From positions 620,001-684,000 of the forward strand of contig CAUVWY020000009.1 of the NCBI GenBank assembly GCA_963555775.3: DNA of 64,000 nt, in the 5' to 3' direction. Positions within the stretch are counted from its first letter, which is position 1. Every line of letters starts with the position of its first letter. The position numbers and the translations under genes are program-made. This document shows, in pieces, positions 16,464 to 25,394 of the stretch. The notes under the pieces were generated by a model. That model saw nothing but the letters and a program-made list of their open reading frames with translations. It did not search any database and had not been told where the DNA came from. The DNA comes from JAJEDW01 sp963555775 (GTDB lineage Bacteria > Acidobacteriota > Terriglobia > 20CM-2-55-15).

Positions 16464-18128
16464 CTAGAACAGGCCCTTGATTTGCCCATCGTTTCCAAGG
16501 TCGATTCGCTCCGCTCCGGGATGGGCCGAAAGTCCGGGCATCGTCAGAATCGATCCGCAAATCATGACCACGGTACCGGCCCCTGCCTGCAGACGGGCAT
16601 CGCGGACCTGAATCGTGAAACCCGTGGGTGCGCCCACGAGCGCCGGATCGCCACTCAACGAAGAGTGGGTCTTGGCCATGACGACAGGCAGTTTACCGAA
16701 GCCGAGTTTTTCGAGTTGTTGAATTCTCTCGTTGGCAAGATCGGAGAACTCGATGCCGTCGCCTCCATAGATTCTGGTCGCAACCGCTCTTGCCTTTTCC
16801 TTGATGGACGCGGTTGACGGGTACGGATAACGCAACCGGGCTGGCTGTTCCGTAAGACGAACGACCTCACGGGCGGCTTCGAGTGCGCCGGCGCCGCCCT
16901 TGAGGTAGGCGTCCGATTCGATGCACTGAACCGCGAGTTCGGCGCACGCTTTCTTGACGTAAGCGATTTCATCGGGGGCATCGCCCGACATTCGGTTCAG
17001 GACAACCATCATCGGCAGCCCGAATGAACGCACGATCTCGATATGCCGGCCCAGATTGCCGAATCCGGCAATCGTGGCGTCCAGATCCGCGGAGTCGAAA
17101 TCTTCGCGCCCACCGTGGTGTCTCAGGGCACGAATCGTTGCCACCAGAACCACGGCGTTCGGCTTGAGTTTGGCCGTTCGGCACTTGATGTTGAAGAATT
17201 TCTCGGCGCCCAAGTCCGACCCGAACCCCGCTTCGGTGACCACGTAATCGGCAAGTTTCAACGCCATGCGTGTGGCGACAACCGAATTGCATCCGTGCGC
17301 GATGTTGGCGAACGGGCCGCCATGGACGAACGCCGGCACGCCTTCTATCGTTTGGACCAGGTTGGGTTGCAAAGCGTCTTTCAACAGTGCCGCCATCGGT
17401 CCGTGTGCCTTGATGTCCTTGGCGCGCAGGGGAGTGCCACTGCTGGAAAAGCCGAAGACGATGTTCCCGAGACGTCGTTTCAGGTCGGCGAAATCCCGCG
17501 CCATTCCGTGGACAGCCATCACTTCGGATGCCGCGGTGACCTGGAATGTCGCAGCGTGCTCCACGCCGGGACGTTCGCCGTGACCGACGCCCACGACGAC
17601 ACGGCGCAACGCGCGGTCGCTGATGTCGATAGCCCGGCTCCAGACGATTCCGTCGGGGTCGATGTCAAGATCGTTGCCATGGTAAATGTGGTTGTCGATC
17701 ATCGCGCCCAGCAGGTTGTTGGCCGCGCTGATCGCATGCAGGTCTCCGGTGAAATGAAGATTGATATCTTCCATCGGGATCACCTGCGAATAACCCGCGC
17801 CGCACCCGCCGCCCTTCGTGCCGAAGACGGGCGCCAAGCTCGGCTCGCGCAGACACACGGCGACGTTCTTGCGGAGCTTTGCCAGTCCCTGGCCGATACC
17901 GATCGACTGTGTCGTCTTTCCCTCGCCCTTTCGGGTTGCGTTGATCGCGGTGACAAGGATCAACTTGCCGTCGTCCAATGACGACAGGCGGTCCATTGCC
18001 TTGAGCGACACCTTGGCCTTGTCGCGTCCGTGGAGAATGAGTTCCGTTATTCGAATGCCAAGCTTCCGGGCGATGGTTTCAATGGGGCGAGATTTGGCGG
18101 ACTGTGCAATCTTGACGTTGGCTTTCAT
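16464..18128 (-). CDS. fhs: Formate-tetrahydrofolate ligase
   Basis: 554 residues, the usual length. It catalyses ATP-dependent formation of 10-formyl-tetrahydrofolate from formate. The P-loop region reads TAINATRKGEGKTTQSIG; the usual family sequence has PTPAGEGKTT, so two residues before the GEGKTT core differ (A and RK in place of P and PA). Other signatures are present: REPSLAPVFGTKGGGCGAGY, FTGDLHAISAANNLLGAMID and PAFVHGGPFANIAHGCNS. Its place downstream of the pyruvate:ferredoxin oxidoreductase genes suggests a one-carbon or fermentative metabolic setting. A 130-bp palindromic repeat separates it from that operon. Confidence 0.93.
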   Translation of the reverse strand: MKANVKIAQSAKSRPIETIARKLGIRITELILHGRDKAKVSLKAMDRLSSLDDGKLILVTAINATRKGEGKTTQSIGIGQGLAKLRKNVAVCLREPSLAPVFGTKGGGCGAGYSQVIPMEDINLHFTGDLHAISAANNLLGAMIDNHIYHGNDLDIDPDGIVWSRAIDISDRALRRVVVGVGHGERPGVEHAATFQVTAASEVMAVHGMARDFADLKRRLGNIVFGFSSSGTPLRAKDIKAHGPMAALLKDALQPNLVQTIEGVPAFVHGGPFANIAHGCNSVVATRMALKLADYVVTEAGFGSDLGAEKFFNIKCRTAKLKPNAVVLVATIRALRHHGGREDFDSADLDATIAGFGNLGRHIEIVRSFGLPMMVVLNRMSGDAPDEIAYVKKACAELAVQCIESDAYLKGGAGALEAAREVVRLTEQPARLRYPYPSTASIKEKARAVATRIYGGDGIEFSDLANERIQQLEKLGFGKLPVVMAKTHSSLSGDPALVGAPTGFTIQVRDARLQAGAGTVVMICGSILTMPGLSAHPGAERIDLGNDGQIKGLF

Positions 18129-18220
18129 GGGGCATTATCGGCAGGGGCCAACTCATGCCGGCCCCTGATCTTGAATCGCTGTCGATTGAAATTGTTGCGA
18201 GATGGAGGGATCTTGTCGTT

Positions 18221-18350
18221 CTAGCAGCCTGTCGGACTAACACCGAATCAAAAACCTAAGTCATTCATATGACTGTGTTTACCGTTTCGGGCTAAAAAGG
18301 GCCGTTGTTGAAAACAAAGGACTTACGCCGAAAGTCCGACAGGCTGCTAG
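18221..18350. repeat. 130-bp palindromic element (MITE-like) with perfect 18-bp terminal repeats
   Basis: The ends CTAGCAGCCTGTCGGACT (18221-18238) and AGTCCGACAGGCTGCTAG (18333-18350) are exact inverted copies. The interior carries no open frame. The right end includes the TAG stop codon of the preceding pyruvate:ferredoxin oxidoreductase gene. A shorter relative lies at 49251-49317, sharing the inner GTTGTTGAAAACAA and the CCGACxGGCTGCxAG end. It may act as a bidirectional terminator or be a non-autonomous transposon. Confidence 0.75.
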
Positions 18351-19939
18351 ACGACCCCGGCCAGTTCCTGCAGCAAACGCCAGTTTTCCAGCCGTTCCGC
18401 GCGCGATGCGTCCATGGTCGGGGACGAGTTTCCATCTTTGTCGAAGTGCTTTGAGAATCGCCCTTCGGTTCGCGCGAAGGTGATGAAGTCGATCGGTTCC
18501 TTCGTTTTCGGATGAATATACCAATCCTGTTTGACTTGTGGATTGCCTTTAAGACTGAGCCGTTCCTTGAACTTCGATCCCTTTCTCGGGTCGTAGATAA
18601 ACACCGGGAACGTTCGGGAATCGGCCGCCAGTTTGGCCTGGTGCATGGCCATGTTGTCGCCCACTCCGTGCTCCGGCTGGCAGGTTGTGAACACGTTCAC
18701 AATCGCCGGACCCGGGTATTCGTTGGCTTCCATGATCGCCTTGTAGAAGTGGTTGGTATGCGCGCAGGTCGTCTGCGCCACATAGACGTCCTTGTGCATC
18801 ATGGCGATGTTGGCCAGTTCCTTGCGGTGCTCGGTCTTGCCGGGAAGCGCCTTGCCGTGGGCGCTCATCTTGGCTTCCTGCCCCATGAACGAACCGGTCG
18901 AGGCCTGGCCGCCCGTGTTCGAATACACCTGCGTGTCGAGGACCAGGACCTTGATGTCCATGCCGGATGCGAACATCCGCGACAGCGACTGGAACCCGAT
19001 ATCGAGCATGGCGCCGTCACCGCCGATCACCCAGAGCCGTTTGTTTCCCCAGCCCAACTGATTCCAGCGCGCCCGAACTCCCATGGCGTCGGCCGGGGCG
19101 TTCTCGAACAGCGAATTTGTCCACGACACCGCATACGGATTGTATGGGTAGGTCGACGTGTACACCGTGTTGCATCCGGTGGCCGCGACGATGCCGATGT
19201 TCTCCTGGCCATAAACGAATCCCGTTGCCGCCAGCATCATGCGGAGGGCCGTGGCTTCTCCGCACCCCATGCACGAACCGGCCCCGCCGACGTACAGCAG
19301 CGAACGCTCGGCCAACATCATGTCGGCGAGAGCTCTCTCGTTGATGAACTTGTCGGGGGTCGGCGGCAGGTCGTTGTAGAACGTCCATGCCCGTTTGTAC
19401 CAGTCGAGGTTCTCGTCGTCCTTGCGGACCATCTTCAGCGCGTCATGGTCGCCGCAGGCATCCACGCATTCGGCACAGCCCTTGCATTTTGTGGGGTCGA
19501 TGAAGATGCCGAATTTGGCGCCGCCGAGGCCTTTCCTTTCCGGTACTTTGAAGTACTTGTTCGTGATGGCCCATTGCGATGCCATCGATTCGCGCTCATT
19601 TTCGTCTGCAATGCCGCCCAGGTGTTCTTCCAGAACATCGGGCTCGATAGCCTTGCCCAGAATTGCCGTATCCGGACACTGGGTGACGCAGTCCATGCAA
19701 CCCACGCAGTTTTCGGCGATCAGTACGGGTATGTCCGGCGCGATGTAGCTGAAATCGCGCAAGGCGCCGGTACCGGCCGGAATGATGCTTCGGGCGACCT
19801 GATCGTCAGCGACCAGACCCTTTTCAGCGGTACCGTCGTTATAGGCACCTACTACACGATCGTTGAAGTCGTCGAAGTCGACGACGTTCAGCCGGATGTC
19901 TTCGCGCAGTCTCTCGACTTCGGGTTCTAGCGCTTTCAT
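18347..19939 (-). CDS. Pyruvate:ferredoxin oxidoreductase, ferredoxin plus TPP (delta-beta) subunit
   Basis: 530 residues. Residues 60-165 form a two-[4Fe-4S] ferredoxin-like domain with C78-xx-C81-xx-C84-xxx-C88 and C152-xx-C155-xx-C158-xxx-C162. The thiamine-diphosphate domain follows: C223 and C226 in GSCMGCGEATALRM ligate the proximal cluster, and GGDGAMLDIGFQSL with YSNTGGQ binds TPP/Mg. YKAIMEANEYPGPAIVNVFT is the usual end of the beta part. Together with the adjacent alpha-gamma subunit this equals a full PFOR divided in two. The reaction is reversible: pyruvate + CoA to acetyl-CoA + CO2 + reduced ferredoxin. The gene follows the alpha gene by 50 bases. Its stop codon lies within the palindromic element at 18221-18350. 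Confidence 0.9.
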   Translation of the reverse strand: MKALEPEVERLREDIRLNVVDFDDFNDRVVGAYNDGTAEKGLVADDQVARSIIPAGTGALRDFSYIAPDIPVLIAENCVGCMDCVTQCPDTAILGKAIEPDVLEEHLGGIADENERESMASQWAITNKYFKVPERKGLGGAKFGIFIDPTKCKGCAECVDACGDHDALKMVRKDDENLDWYKRAWTFYNDLPPTPDKFINERALADMMLAERSLLYVGGAGSCMGCGEATALRMMLAATGFVYGQENIGIVAATGCNTVYTSTYPYNPYAVSWTNSLFENAPADAMGVRARWNQLGWGNKRLWVIGGDGAMLDIGFQSLSRMFASGMDIKVLVLDTQVYSNTGGQASTGSFMGQEAKMSAHGKALPGKTEHRKELANIAMMHKDVYVAQTTCAHTNHFYKAIMEANEYPGPAIVNVFTTCQPEHGVGDNMAMHQAKLAADSRTFPVFIYDPRKGSKFKERLSLKGNPQVKQDWYIHPKTKEPIDFITFARTEGRFSKHFDKDGNSSPTMDASRAERLENWRLLQELAGVV

Positions 19940-19989
19940 ATTGACCTTGTACTCCTTACCGAAATTGCCTAGTTCAGCGGGTTGAGGCG

Positions 19990-22002
19990 CTAGACGATGA
20001 CGCCGTCCGCCTCCGCTGTTGCCAGCATAGCTTCTCGGGGCACTTCGAGAACCTCGTGGTACCCACGGGATACGGACTTCAGGTTATCCTGGACGACCTG
20101 CTCACCGCGTTTTCCGAAGTATTTCCGCAATGCTGTTTCGACACCTTCGAACAGTCGGTCTTCCCCGATTCCCGATTCGCCCTGCAGCGGCGTCACCCTC
20201 AGGAAAACGCCGAGAAGAACGATGCCCTGCATGCGCTGCTGGAGGTCGGCCAGGGATGACACGTCCTTGGCGATCTGGACCGTATCGAGTGCGAACAGGC
20301 GCGTGTTCTTCTGCAGCATGAACGCCCGGGCCCAGCCCGGGATGGCTTCCCATATCTGTTTCGGGTCGGTCTGATGACTCTGGACGAAAACCATGCCGTT
20401 ATTGGCGAGGCCCATCAGCGGGTTTTCGAGGTTGAAGGCATTGACGTCGTTCAGCGGGATGAACTCCACGTTCTCGAGTTCGGAGTGAACGCGGATGTGC
20501 TCCTTGGCGATGGTGAGGTAATAGGTGGTCGGCAGGCCTTTCTTTTCGGATCCATATTTGGGATAGGCCTGCACGTCCATTCCAAAGACTTCTCCGGCGA
20601 TGGTTGCGATCACCTTGTTTGTCGTGACCGAACCGTATCCGCCGACCGAATGACCGCGCATCGAAAAAGAACCCCCCGACCGAACGTCGGGGTCCTCTCC
20701 CATATCGAGAGCGGTTTCGTGCTTGATGCCCAGCGAGAAATAGTTGCGCGGGCTGTTGTCGAGCATGTTCTTCATCACTGCGATGAAATCGCCGGCTCTA
20801 ACGTCGCGGCTGCCCAAGCCGGCGGAACCGCCATGGAATCGCGGCATGCGACCGATTTCAGGATACCCGGGCGTTCGGGATGCGCCATCGGCAAACGCGG
20901 CCTTGATTTCGGTCAGGAAGGGGTTGCAGGCCATCATCGGGATGTCCAATCGTTCCAGAACCGTGATTGCCTTGAGGTGACGGAGAGCTTCGAGGATCTC
21001 GATGGCGGGAAAGGGGCGGTAGGCCGTGATGTGCAGCAGGCCGACCTTCCAGCCGAACTTCTCTCGCATGAAGTCCACGGCGGCTTCGGCAGTTTCCATC
21101 ATGGAGCCCGCGCCCACGATGGCGTACTCGGCGTCTTCCAGTCGGTACGGACGCACGACATCGTAACGGCGTCCCGTCAAGCGGTAGAACTCGTCCATGA
21201 CGGACTTCAGGGTCGGAAGGACACGGTCGTAGTACTTCCGCTGGGCCACCTTGCCCTTCATGTAACTGTCCTGGTTCTGCACGACGCCCGACATCAAGGG
21301 TACCCGCGGATCCATCAGGTTCCGAATCTTCAGCGCCGGGTCTCCGACGAACTGCTTCATGAATTCGGGTTCGTGGAGCATGACGTTTTCGATGGTGTGC
21401 GTCGTCAGGAAGCCGTCCTGGACGTTCATGAAGGGCGTCTCGGTGTCTTCGGCGGTACGCCGGGTGATGAGGGCAAGGTCGCCTGCCTCCTGTGCATTCC
21501 GGCCGAAAAGGATTCCCCATCCGCAATCCGCCACACAATAGACATCGTCATGGCCGGTGTGGACGTTCAGGGAATGCGATGTGATGGCCCGGGCGCCGAT
21601 ATGAAAGACAACCGGAAGCCGTTTTCCAGCTATTGTATAGAGGACTTCCTTCATCAGAACCAGTCCCTGCCCGGACGTGAAGTTCGTGACGCGGCCGCCG
21701 GAGACGGCGAAACCCTCGCAGGTGGTTGCGGCGCTGTGCTCGGACTCGGGTTCGATGAAAGCCAGTTTCGTGCCCCAGAGGTTTCCCTTTCCGTTCGAAA
21801 CCGCGATCTGGTAGCCGCTGCCCATCGTTGTGGACGAGGTGATCGGGTAGGCACACGCCCCTTCCGTGATCTGCGTTTCAACCCAAACGACCATTCCAGC
21901 CCCGTCCGAGGTCGTTGGAATACCGGGAAACGGCGCCTTGCTTTCTTCCGCGACCTCCGCGGCCTCGGCGCCAGGTACTCTGTCGTTCAGAGTCGTACTC
22001 AT
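19990..22002 (-). CDS. Pyruvate:ferredoxin oxidoreductase, alpha-gamma fused subunit
   Basis: 670 residues from ATG at 22002, chosen because GGGAGG lies 8 bases upstream at 22016-22011; an upstream in-frame ATG at 22041 has no such site. The pyrimidine-binding domain comes first (ITEGACAYPITSSTTMGSGY, then TCEGFAVSGGRVTNFTSGQG). Domain II has YAIVGAGSMMETAEAAVDFM and HITAYRPFPAIEILEAL. The gamma domain lies near residue 450 (GGSFSMRGHSVGGYGSVTTN). The order is the same as in single-chain NifJ-type enzymes, but the chain ends where the ferredoxin and TPP parts would start. Those are encoded by the next gene, forming a two-subunit enzyme. GHDDVYC and other conserved contacts are intact. Confidence 0.9.
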   Translation of the reverse strand: MSTTLNDRVPGAEAAEVAEESKAPFPGIPTTSDGAGMVVWVETQITEGACAYPITSSTTMGSGYQIAVSNGKGNLWGTKLAFIEPESEHSAATTCEGFAVSGGRVTNFTSGQGLVLMKEVLYTIAGKRLPVVFHIGARAITSHSLNVHTGHDDVYCVADCGWGILFGRNAQEAGDLALITRRTAEDTETPFMNVQDGFLTTHTIENVMLHEPEFMKQFVGDPALKIRNLMDPRVPLMSGVVQNQDSYMKGKVAQRKYYDRVLPTLKSVMDEFYRLTGRRYDVVRPYRLEDAEYAIVGAGSMMETAEAAVDFMREKFGWKVGLLHITAYRPFPAIEILEALRHLKAITVLERLDIPMMACNPFLTEIKAAFADGASRTPGYPEIGRMPRFHGGSAGLGSRDVRAGDFIAVMKNMLDNSPRNYFSLGIKHETALDMGEDPDVRSGGSFSMRGHSVGGYGSVTTNKVIATIAGEVFGMDVQAYPKYGSEKKGLPTTYYLTIAKEHIRVHSELENVEFIPLNDVNAFNLENPLMGLANNGMVFVQSHQTDPKQIWEAIPGWARAFMLQKNTRLFALDTVQIAKDVSSLADLQQRMQGIVLLGVFLRVTPLQGESGIGEDRLFEGVETALRKYFGKRGEQVVQDNLKSVSRGYHEVLEVPREAMLATAEADGVIV

Positions 22003-22426
22003 CGGAAAGCCTCCCTCAAATATCTGCTTGACCTGAGCCACTCAGCTTACCAGATTCGGGGTGCCGGTGTCACCTTGATACCCCGTTGACGGCCGGCGTC
22101 CGGGCGCTCTTTCGGATTGGTCGAATGGGTTGTGTTTGCGGGACTTCTGTCGACAGTTCCCGCTGAAATGACCGCGCTCCTGCCGGCCTGCGTCCAGACC
22201 GGGAATTTCCGGGTTGTGCGTTCTCCGATCGGTGACGGTCGTCGTTGTAATGTTTGAGGGAACCACCATGGGCATGTAGACTCTTTGGTTATCCCCTGGT
22301 TGCCGTCGATCCGTACAAATTCCAGAGAGTGGTGGAGGCGGGGCGGCAGGCGGTGGGCAATAAATCCCGAACGGATCATTGGCGGCAGCCATCATCATGG
22401 ATGTCAGCGCCAAGGAGAACTTAGCA
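22003..22426. other. Divergent intergenic region, no gene recognised
   Basis: About 420 bases between the divergently read PFOR operon and the first lectin-like gene must contain both promoters. Several short open frames occur but none has a domain or ribosome site. A site AAGGAGA at 22412-22418 belongs to the lectin-like gene. No clear operator palindrome was found. Confidence 0.45.
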
Positions 22427-23056
22427 ATGAACAAGATGCACCTGGTTTTCGCGGCAGTCATCGTCTGCGCGCTTGCCGTCCTGCCCGCCGCGGCGCAGGA
22501 CAACGAGATGAGCTTCTTCATCACCGGTACGAACCCCGGAAACGGCGCCGACTTGGGCGGCCTGTCCGGCGCAGACGCCCACTGCCAGTCCCTGGCGGCC
22601 GCGGCCGGTGCCGGCGGAAAGACCTGGCGTGCTTATCTGAGCACGTCTTCGCCGTTGGTCCATGCCCGTGACCGGATCGGCGAAGGTCCCTGGTACAACG
22701 CGAACGGCGATATGGTCGCCGCGAACCCGGACGACCTGCACTTCAACAACATGAACCTGAACAAGGACATGAGCATCAGCGAGACGGGAAGCTTGATTAA
22801 CGGGGTTGGAGACCAGCCCAATCAGCACGATATTCTGACCGGCTCGAATCCGGACGGGACGTCTTCGGGCGCCAACTGCAACAACTGGACCAGTGGCGGC
22901 GAGGATTCGACGGCGACGCTCGGTCATCATGACCGCGTCGGGCGGGGCGGCATGGGTGCGTCGTGGGTGACCGCGCATCCCTCGCGCGGTTGCAGCGTCG
23001 ATCTGCTCGCGGCGTCCGGCGGCGGCGGCTACATCTACTGTTTCGCGATCGACTAA
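22427..23056 (+). CDS. Exported lectin-like protein, copy 1
   Basis: 209 residues from ATG at 22427, set by the AAGGAGA site 8 bases upstream and by the signal peptide MNKMHLVFAAVIVCALAVLP. The mature part has the pattern SFFITGTNPGNGADLGGLSG, ADAHCQSLAAAAGAGGKTWR, VHARDRIGEGPWYN, NQHDILTGSNPDGT, CNNWTS and a final SGGGGYIYCFAID. These match the C-type-lectin/endostatin-like fold of DUF1554-related bacterial exported proteins, including conserved cysteines for disulfides. The ligand is unknown. A second copy follows at 23210. The pair are about two-thirds identical by eye and arose by tandem duplication. Confidence 0.75.
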   Translation: MNKMHLVFAAVIVCALAVLPAAAQDNEMSFFITGTNPGNGADLGGLSGADAHCQSLAAAAGAGGKTWRAYLSTSSPLVHARDRIGEGPWYNANGDMVAANPDDLHFNNMNLNKDMSISETGSLINGVGDQPNQHDILTGSNPDGTSSGANCNNWTSGGEDSTATLGHHDRVGRGGMGASWVTAHPSRGCSVDLLAASGGGGYIYCFAID

Positions 23057-23209
23057 GAGGCTGTGGCGCGGCGCCTGTGGACCGATGGCGCTCGTAACCT
23101 GACCCCTAGGATTTTCCCACGGGTTGAGAGGTCCACCGATAACTATTCGTGCGGGCGGCCCGGCGATTCGCCGCCTGTCTGTGTCTTGACCAATAGGAGA
23201 ACCGACAAT

Positions 23210-23869
23210 ATGAAGAAAACAATGTTTCTGGCAGGTGCGCTGGTCGTCGTCCTTGGCGTTGGCGCCCTGTCCGCGGCGGCGCAGGAACCGTCTGACAATT
23301 TCAGCTTCTTTATCACCAGCCGAAACACCGGAAATGGCGCCAACTTCGGCGGTCTGGCCGGAGCGGATGCCCATTGCCAGTCTCTGGCCGCTGGTGTTGG
23401 CGCGGGCGGCAAGACATGGCGTGCGTATCTGTCCACGTCGGGTACGGATGGCGTCGACGCGCGCGACCGGATCGGCGACGGTCCCTGGTACAACGTCCGC
23501 GGCGTCCAGGTGGCGTCCAGCGTTGCCAACCTGCACAGTGACGACAACAACATGACCCGCGAAACCGAGTTGAACGAACTTGGCGAACTGGTGAACGGCA
23601 GGGAACAGACCCCGAACCAGCACGATGTCCTGACAGGTTCGAATTTGGACGGGACCGCTTCTGAAAACACCTGCAACAACTGGAGCACCGATACTGCCGA
23701 CAGCAGCGCGATAGTGGGTCACTTCGACCGCACCGGCGGCGGCGACAACCCGACGTCCTGGAATTCAGCGCACGCGTCCCGCGGATGCAGCCTCGAAAAC
23801 CTCCGCTCCAGCGGCGGAGAAGGTTACATTTGGGGATTATATACGAAAGTGGCGAAATGGCTTGACTAA
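23210..23869 (+). CDS. Exported lectin-like protein, copy 2, C-terminus replaced by an IS insertion
   Basis: 219 residues from ATG at 23210 with a signal peptide (MKKTMFLAGALVVVLGVGAL). The body repeats the features of copy 1: SFFITSRNTGNGANFGGLAG, DAHCQSLAAGVGAGGKTWRA, DARDRIGDGPWYN, NQHDVLTGSNLDGT, CNNWSTD and SRGCSLENLRSSGGEGYI. After that isoleucine the sequence enters the IS1595 element at 23832, and the last 12 residues plus stop are encoded by its inverted repeat. In copy 1 the same point continues YCFAID and stops. The lost end contains a conserved cysteine, so one disulfide is probably missing. The protein is otherwise complete and could still be made. Confidence 0.75.
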   Translation: MKKTMFLAGALVVVLGVGALSAAAQEPSDNFSFFITSRNTGNGANFGGLAGADAHCQSLAAGVGAGGKTWRAYLSTSGTDGVDARDRIGDGPWYNVRGVQVASSVANLHSDDNNMTRETELNELGELVNGREQTPNQHDVLTGSNLDGTASENTCNNWSTDTADSSAIVGHFDRTGGGDNPTSWNSAHASRGCSLENLRSSGGEGYIWGLYTKVAKWLD

Positions 23870-23896
23870 ATCGCCACTCTCCTGTAAGATTTACCC

Positions 23897-24877
23897 ATGA
23901 TGAAGAAAGCACCAGGCAAGGCGTACCGGAAAGGCATCACCCTCAAAAAGATCATGCAGATGTTCCCCGACAACGCGACCTCCGAGCAGTGGTTTATCGA
24001 GCAGCGATGGCCGACCGGTGTTTGTTGCCCGGAGTGCGGATCGATGAATGTGCAATCCGATTGCAAGCATAAGACCATGCCGTACCGCTGCCGTGAAAAA
24101 GAATGCGGACTGAAGTTTAGCGTGAAGACCGGGACGGTAATGGAAGGGTCGAAGATCGGGTATCAGGACTGGATCATAGCGGCGTTCGAAATCATGACCA
24201 GTCTCAAGAGTGTTTCGAGTATGAAGCTGCACCGAGATCTGGGAATCACACAGAAATCCGCATGGTTTCTCGCCCAGAGGCTACGTGTCGCCCTGTCTCA
24301 AGACGGTGCGATGTTCGCCGGCCCGGTTGAAGTGGACGAAACGTACTTTGGAGGGAAGCGGCGCAACATGAGCAACGCCAAACGCAAGGAACTGGCTGAC
24401 ACTGGGCGTGGATCGGTTGGCAAGGTGGCGGTTGTCGGCGTCAAGGACCGCGCTACAAATCAGGTCTCGGCCAAGGTTGTTACATCGACAGACAAGGAAA
24501 CGCTGCAAGGATTTGTGGGTGAGCATACTGAGCCCGGAGCTACGGTATACAGCGACGACGCGGTAGCGTATGAGTCGCTTCCGTTCAATCACGACACGGT
24601 GAAACATTCACTGTCTGAATACGTCAAAGGTGACGTGCATACGAACGGAATAGAGTCGCTGTGGTCGATGTTGAAGAGAGCGCACAATGGCACTTTCCAC
24701 AAGCTATCCCCAAAGCATCTGGACCGCTACGTTCAGGAGTTCGCGGGCCGTCACAACTTGCGCGAGCAGGACACGATCGAACAACTGGCCGCGATCAGCG
24801 GCGGTATGGACGGAAAGCGGCTGCGCTACCGGACGCTGATCGAGAGTAATGGCCTTGCTTCAGGAGCGCGGGCATGA
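23897..24877 (+). CDS. IS1595-family (ISXO2-like) transposase
   Basis: 326 residues. The N-terminus has a zinc-ribbon domain: WPTGVCCPECGSMNVQ and later MPYRCREKECGLKF give the cysteine pairs. It is followed by SVKTGTVMEGSKIGYQDWI. The ISXO2-like DDE core starts at GPVEVDETYFGGKRRNM (first Asp, with the family DETYFGGK motif), continues with TVYSDDAVAYESL (second Asp), and ends with VHTNGIESLWSMLKRAHNGT (family IES motif with the catalytic Glu). All key residues are present. The ATG at 23897 lies 30 bases inside the left inverted repeat. Confidence 0.92.
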   Translation: MMKKAPGKAYRKGITLKKIMQMFPDNATSEQWFIEQRWPTGVCCPECGSMNVQSDCKHKTMPYRCREKECGLKFSVKTGTVMEGSKIGYQDWIIAAFEIMTSLKSVSSMKLHRDLGITQKSAWFLAQRLRVALSQDGAMFAGPVEVDETYFGGKRRNMSNAKRKELADTGRGSVGKVAVVGVKDRATNQVSAKVVTSTDKETLQGFVGEHTEPGATVYSDDAVAYESLPFNHDTVKHSLSEYVKGDVHTNGIESLWSMLKRAHNGTFHKLSPKHLDRYVQEFAGRHNLREQDTIEQLAAISGGMDGKRLRYRTLIESNGLASGARA

Positions 24878-25094
24878 AGGCGGCGGTGAAGTTCGGCGGC
24901 TGTCCGCTAGTTTGAAATCTTCCTCCCTTCCAGTTGGACCCGACCTGTCCCCCGTGGTATCGTTTGCTGGGTTGTTGCTCATCCATTGTCTAAGGTCAAG
25001 AGGAGCAATGCGGAACGGTACTCGGACAGAGCCGGGACAGCCGCAGGAGTACGATGGGAAATCTGGAAAAAATAACGCACAGGGGGAGGTACAC

Positions 25095-25394
25095 ATGAAT
25101 GAAATGTCACTGACTGACCCCGGGACAATTGCAAAGGCTGCTGAAGAAATCTACAGCAGTAAGTACAAAGAGGATTTCGAAACATCCCATCCCGGTCAGT
25201 TCGCAGTAATTGATGTCCGGAGCGGAGCAGCCTATACGGGAGAGTTCGCGGAGGATGCGCTCGGAAATGCTAGAGAGAAATCACCCAATGGTGTATTCCA
25301 CTTGATTCGAATCGGCGCTACCGGCGCCTTTAGGGTAAGCTACGTTGGCCAGCAAAAAAACGGTTGGAATTGGACATTACGACCCCACAGGTAA
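25095..25394 (+). CDS. IS passenger gene 1: small conserved protein with RIG motif
   Basis: 99 residues from ATG at 25095, preceded by a GGGGGAGG site. The pattern IYSSKYKEDFETSHPGQFAV, then IDVRSGAAYTGEFAEDALGN, then GVFHLIRIGATGAFRVSYVG matches small proteins (about 75-100 residues) often encoded beside retropepsin-like proteases. The characteristic parts are a HPGQFxAID opening strand and an FHLIRIG closing strand. Their role is unknown; they may be partners or inhibitors of the protease. The last 50 bases overlap the next gene in another frame at an A7 run (25354-25360). Confidence 0.6.
   Translation: MNEMSLTDPGTIAKAAEEIYSSKYKEDFETSHPGQFAVIDVRSGAAYTGEFAEDALGNAREKSPNGVFHLIRIGATGAFRVSYVGQQKNGWNWTLRPHR

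Noticed and set aside
20374..22089. A 571-codon + strand frame opposite the PFOR alpha-gamma gene
   Set aside because: Antisense shadow of a well-conserved enzyme with no start signals or domains.
25345..25394. A programmed -1 frameshift joining IS passenger genes 1 and 2 at the A7 run
   Set aside because: The second frame is +1 relative to the first, which does not fit a simple -1 slip; ordinary overlap with an internal start is more likely.
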